From Pogona vitticeps (lineage: Eukaryota > Chordata > Lepidosauria > Squamata > Agamidae), in NCBI RefSeq assembly GCF_051106095.1, contig NC_135783.1:306095322-306159321 (forward strand): a stretch of 64,000 nt of DNA, read 5' to 3'. The notes beneath the pieces were generated by a model, which was not told where the DNA came from, made no database searches, and saw nothing but the letters and a program-made list of their open reading frames with translations. Position numbers and translations under genes: made by a program. Positions 25,565 to 39,000 of the stretch are shown here, piece after piece (position 1 is the stretch's first letter; each line of letters begins with the position of its first letter).

Positions 25565-27066
25565 TTATAAGTCAAGAGGTTTAACAACTGGAAGAAATTT
25601 TGTTGTAGCCATTGGGTTCCTTGGAGATCCTCTATAGCGAACCTTTGTTTCCCCAGTTTTCCTGATAACACATTTATCAGGTGTACCAACTGAAACATTT
25701 AGATTTGTTTTCATTTTCACAACAGTTTTTGATGCTTCATGATTAGTTACATCCTCAAGGACAGCCCTGGAATGACTAGTAGTTATTGTCTCTTTGAATG
25801 TTGTACTGGTCCCAGTACAAGGACATGCCAGTTGTTGATGGGATTTGGAAGTTTGATCAAACTGATCACTTGTAGACATTTGTTTGCATGTTGCTTCAAA
25901 AGGGAGCTGAGACACAGTAGATGTTTTGGATATTCTTTCGCCACAGGAGGACAGTGCCGTTTCATAACTTACAGATTTAACAAGCAAAGGGCAGTCATTG
26001 TCTGCTTTTGTTCGTTTACAAGTAATTGACTGTTTATTAGCTTCCAAAAGGGAGTTAATTCTCCTTATAGATTGACGTACAGGGGTGCGTTGGAACTTAA
26101 GTGGGGGCTTGGCTTTAGTTGCAGAACATGGTTCATTTAATGAAAGTTTGTTGAACCAATGTATATGGTCAGCAACCTTTCCTGCAGGTGAAGGTTTAGA
26201 TTTCTCACATGATCCCATGTGAATGCAACATTTGCTGTTTATCTCTCCACCTTCTGAGAATTGAGAGGAAAGCTGGCCTGATTCAAGACATTCTTTAAGC
26301 TCTGAATTACAGCATTTAAATTTGTCATCTTTAATCATTCTTTGTGAGGTGAATTCATCCTTGGATTCTAATATCTCTTTTTGCAGAGCGTTTGTACTAC
26401 TTAACTGGGTAATTGGATGCGTTCTTGCAATTAGTTGCTCCTCCTGCATTGACCCAACATCTTTGTTTAAATCACGAGCTGAAGAATCTACCTCAGCAGT
26501 ATTTTGGAAGAGAATTCCATCTGTCACATTGTTTTGATTCTCATTTGACAGATGTTTGTCAACAGTGTGTGCTTCACCACCAGGGCTTGTAAACAGAATT
26601 TCTTGCTCTATTTTTAACGTTTCCTGAGCTTTCATTTTAAAAACTGGATTCACTTCTAAAGGACATGTTGTTCCACTAGTTAAGTTTGATTTTGAGGACT
26701 CAATTTCAAGTAAGTTATGAAGATTGCTTCCAGATTCAGAAAATGCTTTCTGAATTTTCAATAATGTGTCTGTGGTCAATCTATTTTCATCTTCACAAAA
26801 GGATGCTTGTTGGTTATTGCAGTCCTGTTTGGTTCTTTTGTCTAGGAGCCTAGGCTTAATCAGAATGGTTGGTGATCCTTTACATGTAAGATTGGGCTCT
26901 GAGAAAGAGGTTTCTGCTTCAAGATGAGCCATAGATGTCGTACCTCTACTACTAGTCTTCTCAGATTCTGTGTTACTGATGCCAGTCCAAGATATTCGGT
27001 AGCTTGCTTGCTTATCGTGTTTGACAATTTGCAAGTTTTCCTCTGACTTGCTGAAGTTTTGGGGAC
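25565..27066 (-). CDS. ARHGAP11A: ARHGAP11A coding exon 12 (large last exon)
   Basis: This last exon codes for residues 499-998 and the stop. It opens with [15 protein letters not shown] and YRISWTG (human SKSEETLL, YRMSWTG). [34 protein letters not shown] and [20 protein letters not shown] match human closely. The stretches between are divergent. The acceptor is CTTTTTAAG. A single uninterrupted frame of 500 codons with no repeat insertion indicates an active gene. Confidence 0.97.
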
Positions 27067-30000
27067 CTTAAAAAGAACATATTGTTTTTAATCTCAACAA
27101 AAGTATAATTCACAGGTTAAATTAACATTAATACCACAGTTCCACCATTAATTCTAAACACCTCCATCGTTGACTATGTGAGGTGAAATAAAATGTCACC
27201 CAGGGACTGGGAGGTGATCGAACCGTCACACCATCCTGGTCTGTCTTTGCCTACAGGGACACAATGGTGTCTGTTATGTTGGGGCTTTCTAGCTGCATTT
27301 CAGGTCTATTGGATAGATGGCAAACATCTCAGTGTTTGCAGCAGGAAGCAAGATGCACAGGAAGTTTTCTGAAATAATAAAAATCAAAGTACAGTGGTGC
27401 CTCGCTTAGCGATTGCTTCGTTTAACGATGTATTCGCTTTGCGATGGGTTTCTTTGAGGAATTTTCTGCATCGTTTAACAATGTTCTCTATGGGGGAATT
27501 TCACTTAACGATGTCCGTTTTTGCTCATTTAAAACTGTCTTAAAATGTTTGAAACCTGTTTTAAATGCTTGGAATAGTTAGTCCACCTTGTGAAACCTAT
27601 GCACACTTAGTTTGGCTTTGTTCTGAGTCTTTGTTAATTTTTGGTGATTTTTTGTTTTCCCCTCATTGAAAAGCATTGGACTGTCCGTTCAATGGATTTA
27701 AATGGGGAAAAAAAATCACCAAAAATTAACGAAGACTCAGAACAAAGCCAAACTAAGTGTGCATAGGTTTCACAAGGTGCACTACCGATTCCAAGCATTT
27801 AAAACAGGTTTCAAACATTTTAAGACACTTAAAAGTGAGCGAAAACAGACATCGAAAAGCCATTGAAATGGACTGAGTCGGCTTCAACGTATTTCAATAG
27901 CTTTCCGATGGGGGAAACATTGTTTCACTTAGCGATATTTCCTATGGGGATTTTCGCTTAAGGACGGTAATCTGTTTGCATTGGAACGGATTAACCGGTT
28001 TTCAATGCATTCCTATGGGAAACGGTGTTTCGCTTAACGATGTTTTCCCATAGCGATGGGTTTTTTTGAACCAATTGACATCGTTAAGCGAGGCACCACT
28101 GTATTAAAAAGGAACTCAATTAAGACAGCTTGTTGGGTTAATTTCTTTACACCTCAAAAGACAGATGGGGCCAAGGAATAATCACTTGCAATCTGAAATA
28201 CGTACATGTGCATGAACCTGTAGACTGCCCCACCCTGCCTCCTAAGAGCCTGTTTCACCTGGAAAAGAGAAAGTATACCCATAGCATGCTGCTGTTGGCC
28301 CACAGGAAAAGACAGTAGGGCTCCATAGCGGAAGATATAAGTCTTCTCAAGCCTGCTCATTTTGCAGTCCTTCAGAACACATTTGTAATGAGCCTGAGAC
28401 CAGCCCTGCCTGTTCTCTCCTAAGGTCAGGCAGCCAGGAAGGATTTTGGCCTAAAGGTGACTGCATGCCGTAGGGGCAGAAAGCAGAGAGTTTCATGAGA
28501 ATAGCTTATCAGTGCTGAAATGAAAATAATTAGTGGCATGAAAAGATTTTTTAAAAAATGCCAATCAAACAGAGAGGCACCGTGGTTAACCTTCAAGGAC
28601 CACGTGACAAATCTTTTTCTGGCTATATAGATTTTTATTCCATACTTCAACCATACTCTAAGGATGGCTTAAAAGGAAAAATAGTATAAGTGTAAAATAA
28701 AACAATTATGGAAAATAATATTGAGCAGGACAATCTGTTCACATTACACATTATTTTGGCACACATTATTTTTCTAGATACGCATAGTATGAGGCAATCA
28801 CTGCTGATTTATCCTACTTTTGCTTTCTTATGAACTCAAGGGGGGGGGAAAGTCTGAAAGCGAGACAAAGTACATAAGATAAAATTGGACTGTACTATGT
28901 GACTCACTAACTCACTAACTTTTTATACATTTCTAAAGGGGCCGACTATCTCAATCCAATTACGAATCTATATCTTCTCTTCATGAGTAGTAATTGTGAT
29001 GATTTGTGTTTTTATGTGTATTAGAATGGGATATGTAGTACTAAGATTGTCCCAATAGCATCCATTTTGATTTAAAGTCTGTTCTGTAGTAGGAAAGTTT
29101 TACATGCTGTTCCAGAGAAGCTTCGCTCTCTGGTTATCTCGTTGCTAAGATGAGCAGAGAGCAGAGAGTTTCGTAGTCAAAATAATTCTGCCACAAAGAA
29201 TGATAACAACTGAAGCTCCCTGAGAAAGTTAGGCGGGACAACAAGGCCCAGGAGGCATTCTGGGAAGAAGAAGAAAGATGGAGTTTGCCTGAGAAAAGGG
29301 CAGACACGTGCTTTTCCCATAATGGACTGGTTTTCATCTAGCATCAGCCTTTGAAGACCCAAGACACGTGAGATGGATTGTTTATGCTTTTTGTTAGTTA
29401 GCATAGTTTCATTTCTTTATTTTTTTAGCTGGACTGGGGGAGTGGTGTGTTCCGTTGGTCTTGAATGAAAATGTACCTACTGACTTATTTTACTATCAAC
29501 TGAAACCTTTTCTAAAGTAATTCTTTTTAATAAAACAGTAATGATTGATTTCTATGTAGAAGCTTTGTTTCTTGAACAGACCAGCTGAATGTCTAATTGG
29601 CCACGTGGGTTTGTTACCAAACTTTCAGAGCCAAATCATTCTGAGTATATCTCATGGTTATGACTGTGTTGCTTTCTTAATAAGGAGATTGGCCTCTGAG
29701 GAAGAAAATTTAGACAGAACTTGGCTGAGTTCAATTGGCTCTGCTCAGCAGTTAGAAGTTTGTCTGGTTTTCTTACTCGTCCCGATTTCCTGCACCCCCA
29801 TAAATCTCTTTGGAGATACGGGGCTGTTTACAGTAATCCTGTTGGAAAAAACCTCATGCACAATGGTAACCAAGAGTTCCCTCCCTTTGGCAGGCTTTTC
29901 TTCCTGTGACTGATTCCTAAACAAATGTGTAAGTGTTGTGATAGATGACCTGCCAGGCAAGTACAAAGACGGAAACTACTTGCATGATTATCATTGTGCT

Positions 30001-33000
30001 CATTCTCACCCCTCCCCCCCCCAACAAAGGACTCTGGCCTATGTTGTGAATCAAATACAGAAAGCAGCTTTAGACTCATTCACTAAGAACTTATATTTAC
30101 CTTTCCTTATTACAGATTCACCAGTACATGGGCTCAATAATGCAACTGCCTTTACAGAATCCACTCCACTTTCTGTATCTTGCTGGCTTGCAAGACGACG
30201 ACCAATATGCTCAGATCTCTTGCTAACCAGATTCTCCACTACAGTATTCTTTTGAAATTAAAAAAGAAAGAGCAGTTAAAAGTTTTGTGTTGACATCATA
30301 AATGATTTTCTGTCTTTGAAGTTTAAAAAAAATATTTGTACTAGGAAGAACTGGAAACAGTTTGGGAATTTATGCCAGGAGTGATAGCAGCAGCCCAATC
30401 CACAGATATTTGAGAGGCACTTTATGAGGTGATAGTAGGCCAGAGCTGGAAAAGAAGCTGGTGATAAAGAATCAAGGCCAAGGGAATTACTGTCAGGCGT
30501 CAGTTACTAGAACCTAAGAAGCAATAAGACTCAAGAGAGGATGAAACTAGGAAGACAAGGCAGTAGCAGACAGCTTTGTGTAGTTAACGTAAAATGTTAG
30601 GCTTTGGAATGTTTTTCACGTGTCCTCTGTTATATAGAGATTATCTTTTCAATTCCCCAGTAACAGTTAATAGTCCCCAAAGAACATCCTGTAAAAGAAT
30701 TTTATAGCCAAGGGATTACAAATGAAACAGGATTACTAGAAAGCAGGAGAGCCAAGCTATTCTTTCTTTTCCCCACCCCACCCCGCCAATATCAGATATT
30801 TTCTACAGGTAATTTATGCTGTTTGAACCATAGAATACTAAAATTGAGAAACAGGAAACTTGATAGGACTCAAAATAACTACTTCACAATGGAGTGAAAT
30901 ATGGTTGTAAGAAATGCATATCATACCTCTTTGCTGCTCCTTCCCAGAATAAATTTTAATCGCAGCGACTTGCGCATCATTTCTTTTCGGCTAATTTTAG
31001 GAGAAAAACAACCCATTTTCCCAGATTCAACCCTGAAAGCAATCAGAAATAAGCTGAGGAATATTGTTCGGAAACTCTGATACTTCAATGTTACAAGTAG
31101 GTAGCTTAAACAGGATGAGAGTCAGCCTCCTAAGGATGAATAGGACATTCCTGCATGTTTTGTCATACTAAATGAATGTTTACAAATAGCTCAAACATAG
31201 AATAAATGAAAAACAGTAATATGGGAACCAAAATATCAGCTCTGGTTTTCAAAGAACTGAAACCAAAAGATGCAGTTTAATCATGGGATTTCATGCAGCC
31301 ATTTTGAAGATTACAATGTTTGTTTAGGTATCAGAAAACAAACATGAAACATTTCCCCTTCTGTTCCAATAACACCAACATTTTGGCAGACATACCTCTG
31401 TACTTTTTTGTTGGCAATCCTTTGGCTTCTTCGACTTCCTATCCTAGGCAGGTATTTTTCACTAGTGACTGAGGTAGATAGTGAATGCTCAAGTGAGATA
31501 CTAGGGCTTGTCTCAGATTGAGCTGTAAAACAAGAGGATTACAAATACAGACTTTATTCTGTCGTTACAGCTACTGCACTGCAACTTGACAAACATTGTT
31601 AGAAGAAGACAGAAAAACTATACCAATTGAGCTGGAGAGATTATAAATAATATTCACCCTACCTGATCCAGGTGTTGAGCTAATATTAAAAAGGCTACTT
31701 GGTAGCAATTCAAGACCCATGTTATGTCTGATAGATCTCCTTTTCTTGCTAGAGAAGCCTTGACAGGAATCGGCAGCATATTTACGCTTAAAACTTGGTG
31801 TAACATTCACTGGAGTCATTGATGGAAAGACTGTAAAGAAAGTGAGAGCTACAATAAAATCCTTAGAATGGCAGATAAATTCACAAAATATAATTGTTGT
31901 ATATTTGAACAAGCAAGCTTCATATCTGCTGCAGTAGTTAGAGCATGGCTGATATTCAAATACATTGATTTGTGAAATCACCAAAAGCGGCAGATGTTAA
32001 AGGAGGGTATAAGTTAGTAAAAAGATTGACGTTTCCCATGCAATTCAGATGCCATTTATTACTGGCTAATAAAGAAATACTACGTACAATAGGCAGAATG
32101 TTATGGTGAGTCTACTTATTTTTATGGGTGAGATACTTGCCTGGCCATAGATGCTCTGCTATCAGAGAACTTTATGTTGAGCTGAGTAAGAGATCTGGGT
32201 ACAGTTACTTAACTGTATTAGTATCTGATATGCTTGCAAAAAATAAAGGCAGGAAATTTTCAGATACAAAAAGCATAAACTACAACTTCAAAAAAAAAAA
32301 AAAACCCAGTGTAAAATTTTGAAGGTATACCTTTTTTGGGGGAAATAAGAGGTTACCTACCTGAAACCATAGTTCTTCTAGTGGTCCTCTGTGAATTCAC
32401 ACAAACAAGTTGTTCTGTGCCTGTGCTGAACTGCTTGGAAGATTCTAGAGCTAAAAGTAACAATTTCAGTGGGATGTTCCCCCCAGAGCACATGATCCGC
32501 CCACCCAAGATTCCCCTCAGTTCCCAAAATTTGTCCGCAAGGCAGAAGAATCATTTACTATAACCCGTGACGGACAGAGGAGAAGATGGGTGGGATGTGT
32601 GATTTCACAGAGGACCACTAGAAGAATTATGGTTACAGGTAGGTAACCTCTTTTTCTTCTTCGTGGCCTCTGCGAATGCACACAAATGGGTGACAAGCAA
32701 GCTTCACTTACCAGATGGTGGGATGTCACGGTAGGAAGGATGCCAACACAGCTTTGTCAAATACAGCATCATTGTGTGCTTTCACATCTAGGTGGTAGTG
32801 TTTAACAAAGGTTGATGGGGTAGATCATGTTGCAGCACAACAGATGTTAGGAATCTTGATTCCACGCTGGAAGGCAGTAGATGTTGACAGTGCTCTAGTG
32901 GAATGTGTTTTCAGATGATCAGGAGGTGGTTTGCCTGACAGTTCATAAGCCAGAGATATGGTCTGGACTATCCATCTGGAAATGGATTGCGGTGAGGCTG

Positions 33001-36000
33001 GACCTCCCTTGTGAAAACAATGGAAGCATATGAAAAGCTTGTTAGTTGTTCTGAAAGTCTCGGTTCTGTCAATATAGAATGCCAAAGAGTGGCTTATGTC
33101 GAGCATATGAAGCATATGCTCTAGAGGAGTTGATGGTGATTTAAAGAACAATGGTAATACAATTGGTTGATTAAGATGAAATTCTGACACAATCTTAGGT
33201 AAGAAGGAGACATCAAAATATAAAGTCACTTTATCTGGGTGAAATATGATAAAAGGTGGATCAGAGCGGAGGGCAGCAAGCTGGCTCTCTTGGCAGATAT
33301 TATAGCCATCAGGAAATATATTTTTAAAGAAAGCAGCTTAAGGTCTGAAGAGACCATAGGTCAAATGGTGGGCGCCTAAGCACATTTAGAACGATTTGCA
33401 GTGACCACTGTGAAATGATATGTTGGCGCGGTGGACGGATGTTGCTGAGTCCTTTAAGAAACTTCTTAACCGTAGGGTGAGATAAAAGTTTTGGTGAACT
33501 AGAGTTATCTGGCTGATGGGCAACTATGGCTGATATATAAACCTTTAACATGGAATGAGAGTCCAAATTCAAAAAGATGGAGTAAAAAGGTAAGTAATGT
33601 CCTTAATGAAACAGGTGTTGCAAGTAAGTTATATGATTTGGTGTAATTGACAAAAGCTTTCCATTTGTTAGCATAGAGGATCTGGGTCGATGGCTTTCAA
33701 GTTCAATCCAAGACTCGTTTCAATGTGGGGGTATCCTCCACGCTGTCAAATTCAACTGTGGGAGGTCCAGGTGGTAGACCATCCCCTCGCTCTGTGTCAG
33801 GAGGTCGGGGATCAGAGGGAGTCGAAATGATTCCATTGGCATGAGGTGGGTGAACCACGGCTGTCTCGGCCACCAGGGAGCTATGAGGATCAGGTTCAAT
33901 TGGAAATGCCGAATTCATATGATTGTTCGTTGAATGAGTGGCATCAGCAGAAACAGGTAATGTGCTGTTCCAATCTGTCATGAACGCATCCCCAATAGAG
34001 TTCTTGTCTGCTCCAGCTTGAGAACAGTAGACCTCACATTTGTTGTTCATTTTGGAAGCAAAGACATCGATGACTGGTATTCCCCACTGACGGCACATTT
34101 GGTGGAAGATGGTACCACTGAAAGGCCATTCATGCGTTCTCGAGTCATGCGGCTGAGGTGGTCTGCCAAATAATTCTTGTCTGTGGAGATGTGTACTGCT
34201 ATGGGAAAAGTGTGGTGTTGGGAACACCATTCCCAAAGATCAATGACTAGGTACAGAACGGATAAAGAGTGTGTGCCTCCCTGCTTGTTTACATAATACA
34301 ATGCCGTTGTATTGTCAGTTGCCAATTGTACAGTCTGACCCTCGATGATTGGGAGGAAAGCATGAAACGCTCTGATGACTGCTAAGAGCTCGAGATAGTT
34401 GATGTGGAGTAATTGCTCTTATTTTGTCCACAGGCTGTGAATTTTGTAATGAAGGCAGTGGGCTCCCCATCCTGACGGGTTGGCGTCAGTGGTAACCTGC
34501 ACCATTGGCTGGAAAGGCAAGAAGGGTCGTCCACTCAGGAGATTTGACATCAATGTCCACCAGGTGAGCTGGTTGGCTAACTCTGGTGTTACCAGTCGTT
34601 TTGTGGATGGGTAGTCTGTCATTGGATTGAACAGGGACAGACACCATGATTGGAGAGACCTCATCTTAAGACATGCATGCTGGATTACTGATGTCGTGGA
34701 AGCCATGAGCCTGAGAAGGTGTTGGACATGGTGGGCTGATATTGAGGCTCAAGGTCGAAAGGGCAGAATTGCCTTCTTTATCTTTGTGATTCTTTCTGAA
34801 GGGATGAAAGCCCTGGCTTGAAGAGAATCGATTAAGAGCTCCAATGTAATTGACTGTTTGTATTGGTTTTAGATGAGACTTTGTGTAGTTTACTTAGAGT
34901 CTGAGACTTCGAAGTGTGTAGAGCGTGGTGGTTGTAGCTCTCATGGCATCGTGGTAAGACGTCACAACTATCAACCAGTCGTCAATGTAGACATAGATGT
35001 TTATACCCTGAAGATGGAGATACACTGCGACTGGTGCCACGCACTTCGTAAAAGTTCTCGGTGCCATAGAAATTCCAAATGGTAGGGAAGAGAATTGGTA
35101 CACAATGTTGTCGAATTGAAACCTGAAAAATTTTTGGTGGGTAAGATGAATCGAAATATGGAAATATTCATCCTGTAAGTCACAGGTGTCAAAAGCAAGG
35201 CCCGCGGGCCAGATCCAGCCCGCCAGACCTCGTCTGATGGCCCGTGGAGCCGCCGCCAGCCTTGCAGCCTCCCCCCCCTTTTTTTTCAATGAATTTACTC
35301 CGTGCCTGCACGGAGTAAATTCATTGAAAAAATGGCTCAAGTTAACAAGGCTACGTCCTCCTTCCGATTGGCTGTGGCGCTGTCACTCCTTTCCTCTCCG
35401 TCCGCCCCCTGCTCCCCCTCCCTCCCTCCCGTGCCTGTTCCTCGCTCGCTCTCAGCCTGAGGCGAGAGCCGTTCCCAAGGCCGCGCGAGGAGGGGGCTCC
35501 TCTGTCACCCCTGAGGGGAAGGGGAGCGGTGGGAGTTCCTGGCCGGGCTCCGAGGCGGAGGGAGGCGATGCTGGGGGGACGCGGGAGGCAGCGGCCAGCG
35601 CGGCCCTGAGGAGAGGGAGAGAAGAGGGAACGCGGAGCGATGCGCCGGCCCAGTTGGGTAACGTCGGAGGCGGCCGTTCGACCCAGCCGCGGAGAGAAGG
35701 GAGGGAGGGCTGGCTGGTTGCTCGCTTCCCTTCCCGGACGTTCCGTTCTCTCTCTTGCTCGAAAAAGGCCTGATTTCTGTGAGGGGCCAGCGGGCGACAT
35801 TCCTTGGCAGCAGCTTTTCCGCCCCCGCAGGGAGGTTGAAGGGAAGTGGGGTGGGAATGTCTCTCTCTCTTTCTCTCTCACACACACAGAACCCAGCACT
35901 TTCTCTTCCTTCACACACACACATACACACACACACACACATTCTCTTCCTTCCTGTATCTCTCTCTCACACAGAAACACACACACACACACACACACAC

Positions 36001-39000
36001 ACAGACCCCGGCACTTTCTCTTCCTTCACACACACACACACACACACACACGTTCTCTTCCTGTATCTCTCTCACACACAAACACACACACACTTTCTCT
36101 TCCTTCACACACACACACACACACACACATTCTCTTCCTGTATCTCTCTTTCTCACACACACACACACACAGGCACTTTCTCTTCCTTCCTTTTCCCACC
36201 AAGCCGGATGGGGTCCTTGCAAGGCCATCAGTACAGATACAACCGGCCCTTTGATGGGGACCAAACTGCTGATGCGGCCCCCGATGAATTTGAGTTTGAC
36301 ACCCCTGCTGTAAGTCTATTACAACAAACCAGTCTCCCTGTGAAAGTAAAGGGATAATAGTTTCAAGTGTCATTCTAAATTTTCGAGGTCAAATAATTTT
36401 TTTTTGAGGTGTCTCAAATCGAGGATAGGGTGAAACCCTCCATCTTTCTTCGGGACAGTAAATACTTTGAATAAAAGCCATTGTACATATCAGGTGGTGA
36501 TACTCTAATTATAGCATGCTTTTGAAGAAACGTTGAGATTTTGTTGTGGAAAACCAAACAGAAATGGATTTGATTATCCCCAAGGGTAGAAGGGTGCCAA
36601 ATTCAATAAAAGAACCATATGTAATAATAAAAAGGAACCATTTGTCATTGGTGATATTCTGCCAATAGTGGAAAAATGGCCTTAGTCTAGTTTCAAATTG
36701 GTAATTAACAAGGTTACTTAGTAAATAGGATTTAAGCATATTGTTGATATGGCTTACCCTTTTTTCTGGGTTTTACAAAAGGGCTGGTGTTGGTGAACCC
36801 TTTTGTTCTGGTTCTGGTTTCAAAAGCAGGACATTAGTGGAGGTGGACCCTGAAAGGATCTGTCAGATTGTTGTGGTCTGTATTGTCGATAAGGGTGATA
36901 TCTTTGGTATTGTTGTTGATATGGTTAAGGATGGAATTGGTTCTGTCTGTACTGTGGTCTTTGGAATTTAAAAGATTGCTGATAGATATAAGATTTAGCA
37001 GTCTTGCATACCTTGTGGATGTTTTCCATGGTCTCATCAGTTTTTAGGTTAAAGAGACTGGTCTCATCAAATGGAAGGTCTCTATCCTCGTCTTAATGTC
37101 GTCAGTCATTCCTGTTGAGCGTAACCAAGCATGACAGTGCAGTGATATGGAGGAAACCAGGGTCTTGGATGCTGCTTCCGCTGTTGTTGCTTTGCTCGCA
37201 TGATGGCTTCCACATGTACATTGGTCATTTCTGATTTTATTGATTCGGGAGCTGATTCGAGGATAGGAAGAATTCTGTTCCAGAGATGGCGCTGGTATGC
37301 CTCTATCGCTGCTTGGTAGTTGGTATTTCTTAATAAGAAAGACTGCAATGAATAAATCCTCCTGCCCAAAATGTCCATTTCCCTTCCCTCCTTGTTTGCT
37401 GGTGTTACCAAAGATTTGTTTCGTCCCTTTGACTGATTGGACTCGACAGTTATAGAATTTGGAAAGGGATGTTTGGCTAAATATTCAATGTCTGATCCAT
37501 GAGTTTTGTATAACATTTCTGTACGGTTTGATATCTGCATCATAGACGGTGGTTTATCCCAAGTGTCCTTGATTAATTGTAAAATTGATTTAATGAAATT
37601 TAGACTAAGTAGAGAAGAGCGTTCTTGACTGATATCATCAAATATAGGGTCAGCCTCAGGAGAAGGAGGTTCTTCAATCTGTAGTTGTAGTGCTCTTGCC
37701 ATTCGGGATACCAATTGAGAATATGAAGTGTAATCTTCAGAAGGAGCTGAGGGATGATTACCATGGGTTTCGGAAGGAAGAGTAGGTAGGTGGGGAGGTG
37801 ACTCTACTGATGAATCCGAATCAACTTCTTCAACAGAAGAGGAAGATGGTGAAGGATCTCTAGTACTAGGCGGTTGGGAATGTTTAAAGGATGAATGGTT
37901 CTGAAGAGAAGAATGGGAAAGCTGAGGTTCTTGTGAGGTTGAGATATACTGTCTTGTTGTAGTTTGCAGTGATTGTTTTTTAGAAGATTGTCCCTGCCGT
38001 TTATATTGGTCTGCAGATGGTATCAACTTCGAGCATTTAGAGGTTGATTTGGTAGGGGCCGAGGCAGTCGATTTCTGGGAATAATGTTGACACTGTGAAG
38101 AAGTGGAAAGATGTTCTCCTTGTTGAGATGGTGATGCATACTGAACACGCTTTGGATCCTCGAAATCGGTGGGAACATATTGAGGTGGCATGAAGTATGG
38201 GTTGAAGTACAGGTATCTATTGCCAATGTCAAAGTGATGGTATCTTGGGAACTTTGGGTATGAGAACTATTCTGCATATGGAGGACCCTGTCTTAGAGGT
38301 GAAATACGTTTCCGTTTCTCCTGGGAGAACGGTGAGGAGATTCTGAGCTCAACATTTGAGTATCGACTGCCTGCCCTGATGCAGGGCTGGAATGGGCTGA
38401 GGCCAGGCTGGATGGAGACTCAGCCACAAATTGGCTAACATTAGGTGAAAGGCTACCTGTCGAGAGCTTGAGTCACCAGTGGATGTGACTTCCCTCTCTC
38501 AGAGGGCAAGTCCTGAGCTTCCCAAGAGGACTCTCATAAAATCGGAGATGGCAAAGTGATTTGTGAGGGCTCTAGATGGACAGATTTTGGTCTTTTCATC
38601 TTTTTAACAGTTGATTTTTCCTTTTTCTTTTTAGACAGTTCATGGGTTCAAGCTGAAGATTTTGAGGTGGAAGCTGATTTTTGTTCCAACGAATGCTTGG
38701 GTCCATCATCACCCTCCTTGGTGTGAGGGGATGGAGTTGACGGAACGGGAGCTGGCTGTTGGGGTTGCCGCTCAACCGAAGGTGATCTCGCCACGTCCAT
38801 GGATGTTATCACTAGGTTTAAAGACCTTTCCCAGAGGTAAGATCTCAACCATTGAAGTCTTAAATTGAGCGCTGGTCTAGTTAATTTTTTACAGACCACG
38901 CAGGAGTGAGTAGGGTTCTGCTCTCCAAGACAAAACAAGCAGTGCTTGTGCCCATCAGAAGATGGAATTTTATTAGAGCACTCAATGCACGGTTTCAGTG

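Larger units (their letters stand above)
35181..36307. mobile_element. Non-autonomous hAT element, 1127 bp, nested in the DIRS element
   Basis: The left end CACAGGTGTCAAA and the right end TTTGACACCCCTG are 13-bp inverted repeats. They are flanked by a perfect 8-bp duplication, CTGTAAGT (35173-35180 and 36308-36315). The interior holds GGCCCGCGGGCC, a perfect 25-bp palindrome, a CpG-rich block (35350-35870) and a CA-rich minisatellite (35873-36175). Open frames across it are low-complexity and match no transposase. Confidence 0.92.

Noticed and set aside
28985-29915. Possible solo LTR in intron 11
   Set aside because: No defined TG..CA ends or target duplication could be found. Composition and an AATAAA alone are not enough.
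35873-36175. CRISPR-like alternation of repeat and spacer
   Set aside because: It is a CA-rich minisatellite in vertebrate DNA. The units are low-complexity with no unique spacers.
35186-36373. Several long frames rich in His/Thr or Cys/Val
   Set aside because: They are translations of (CA)n/(TG)n and of the CpG-rich filling of the hAT element, not genes.
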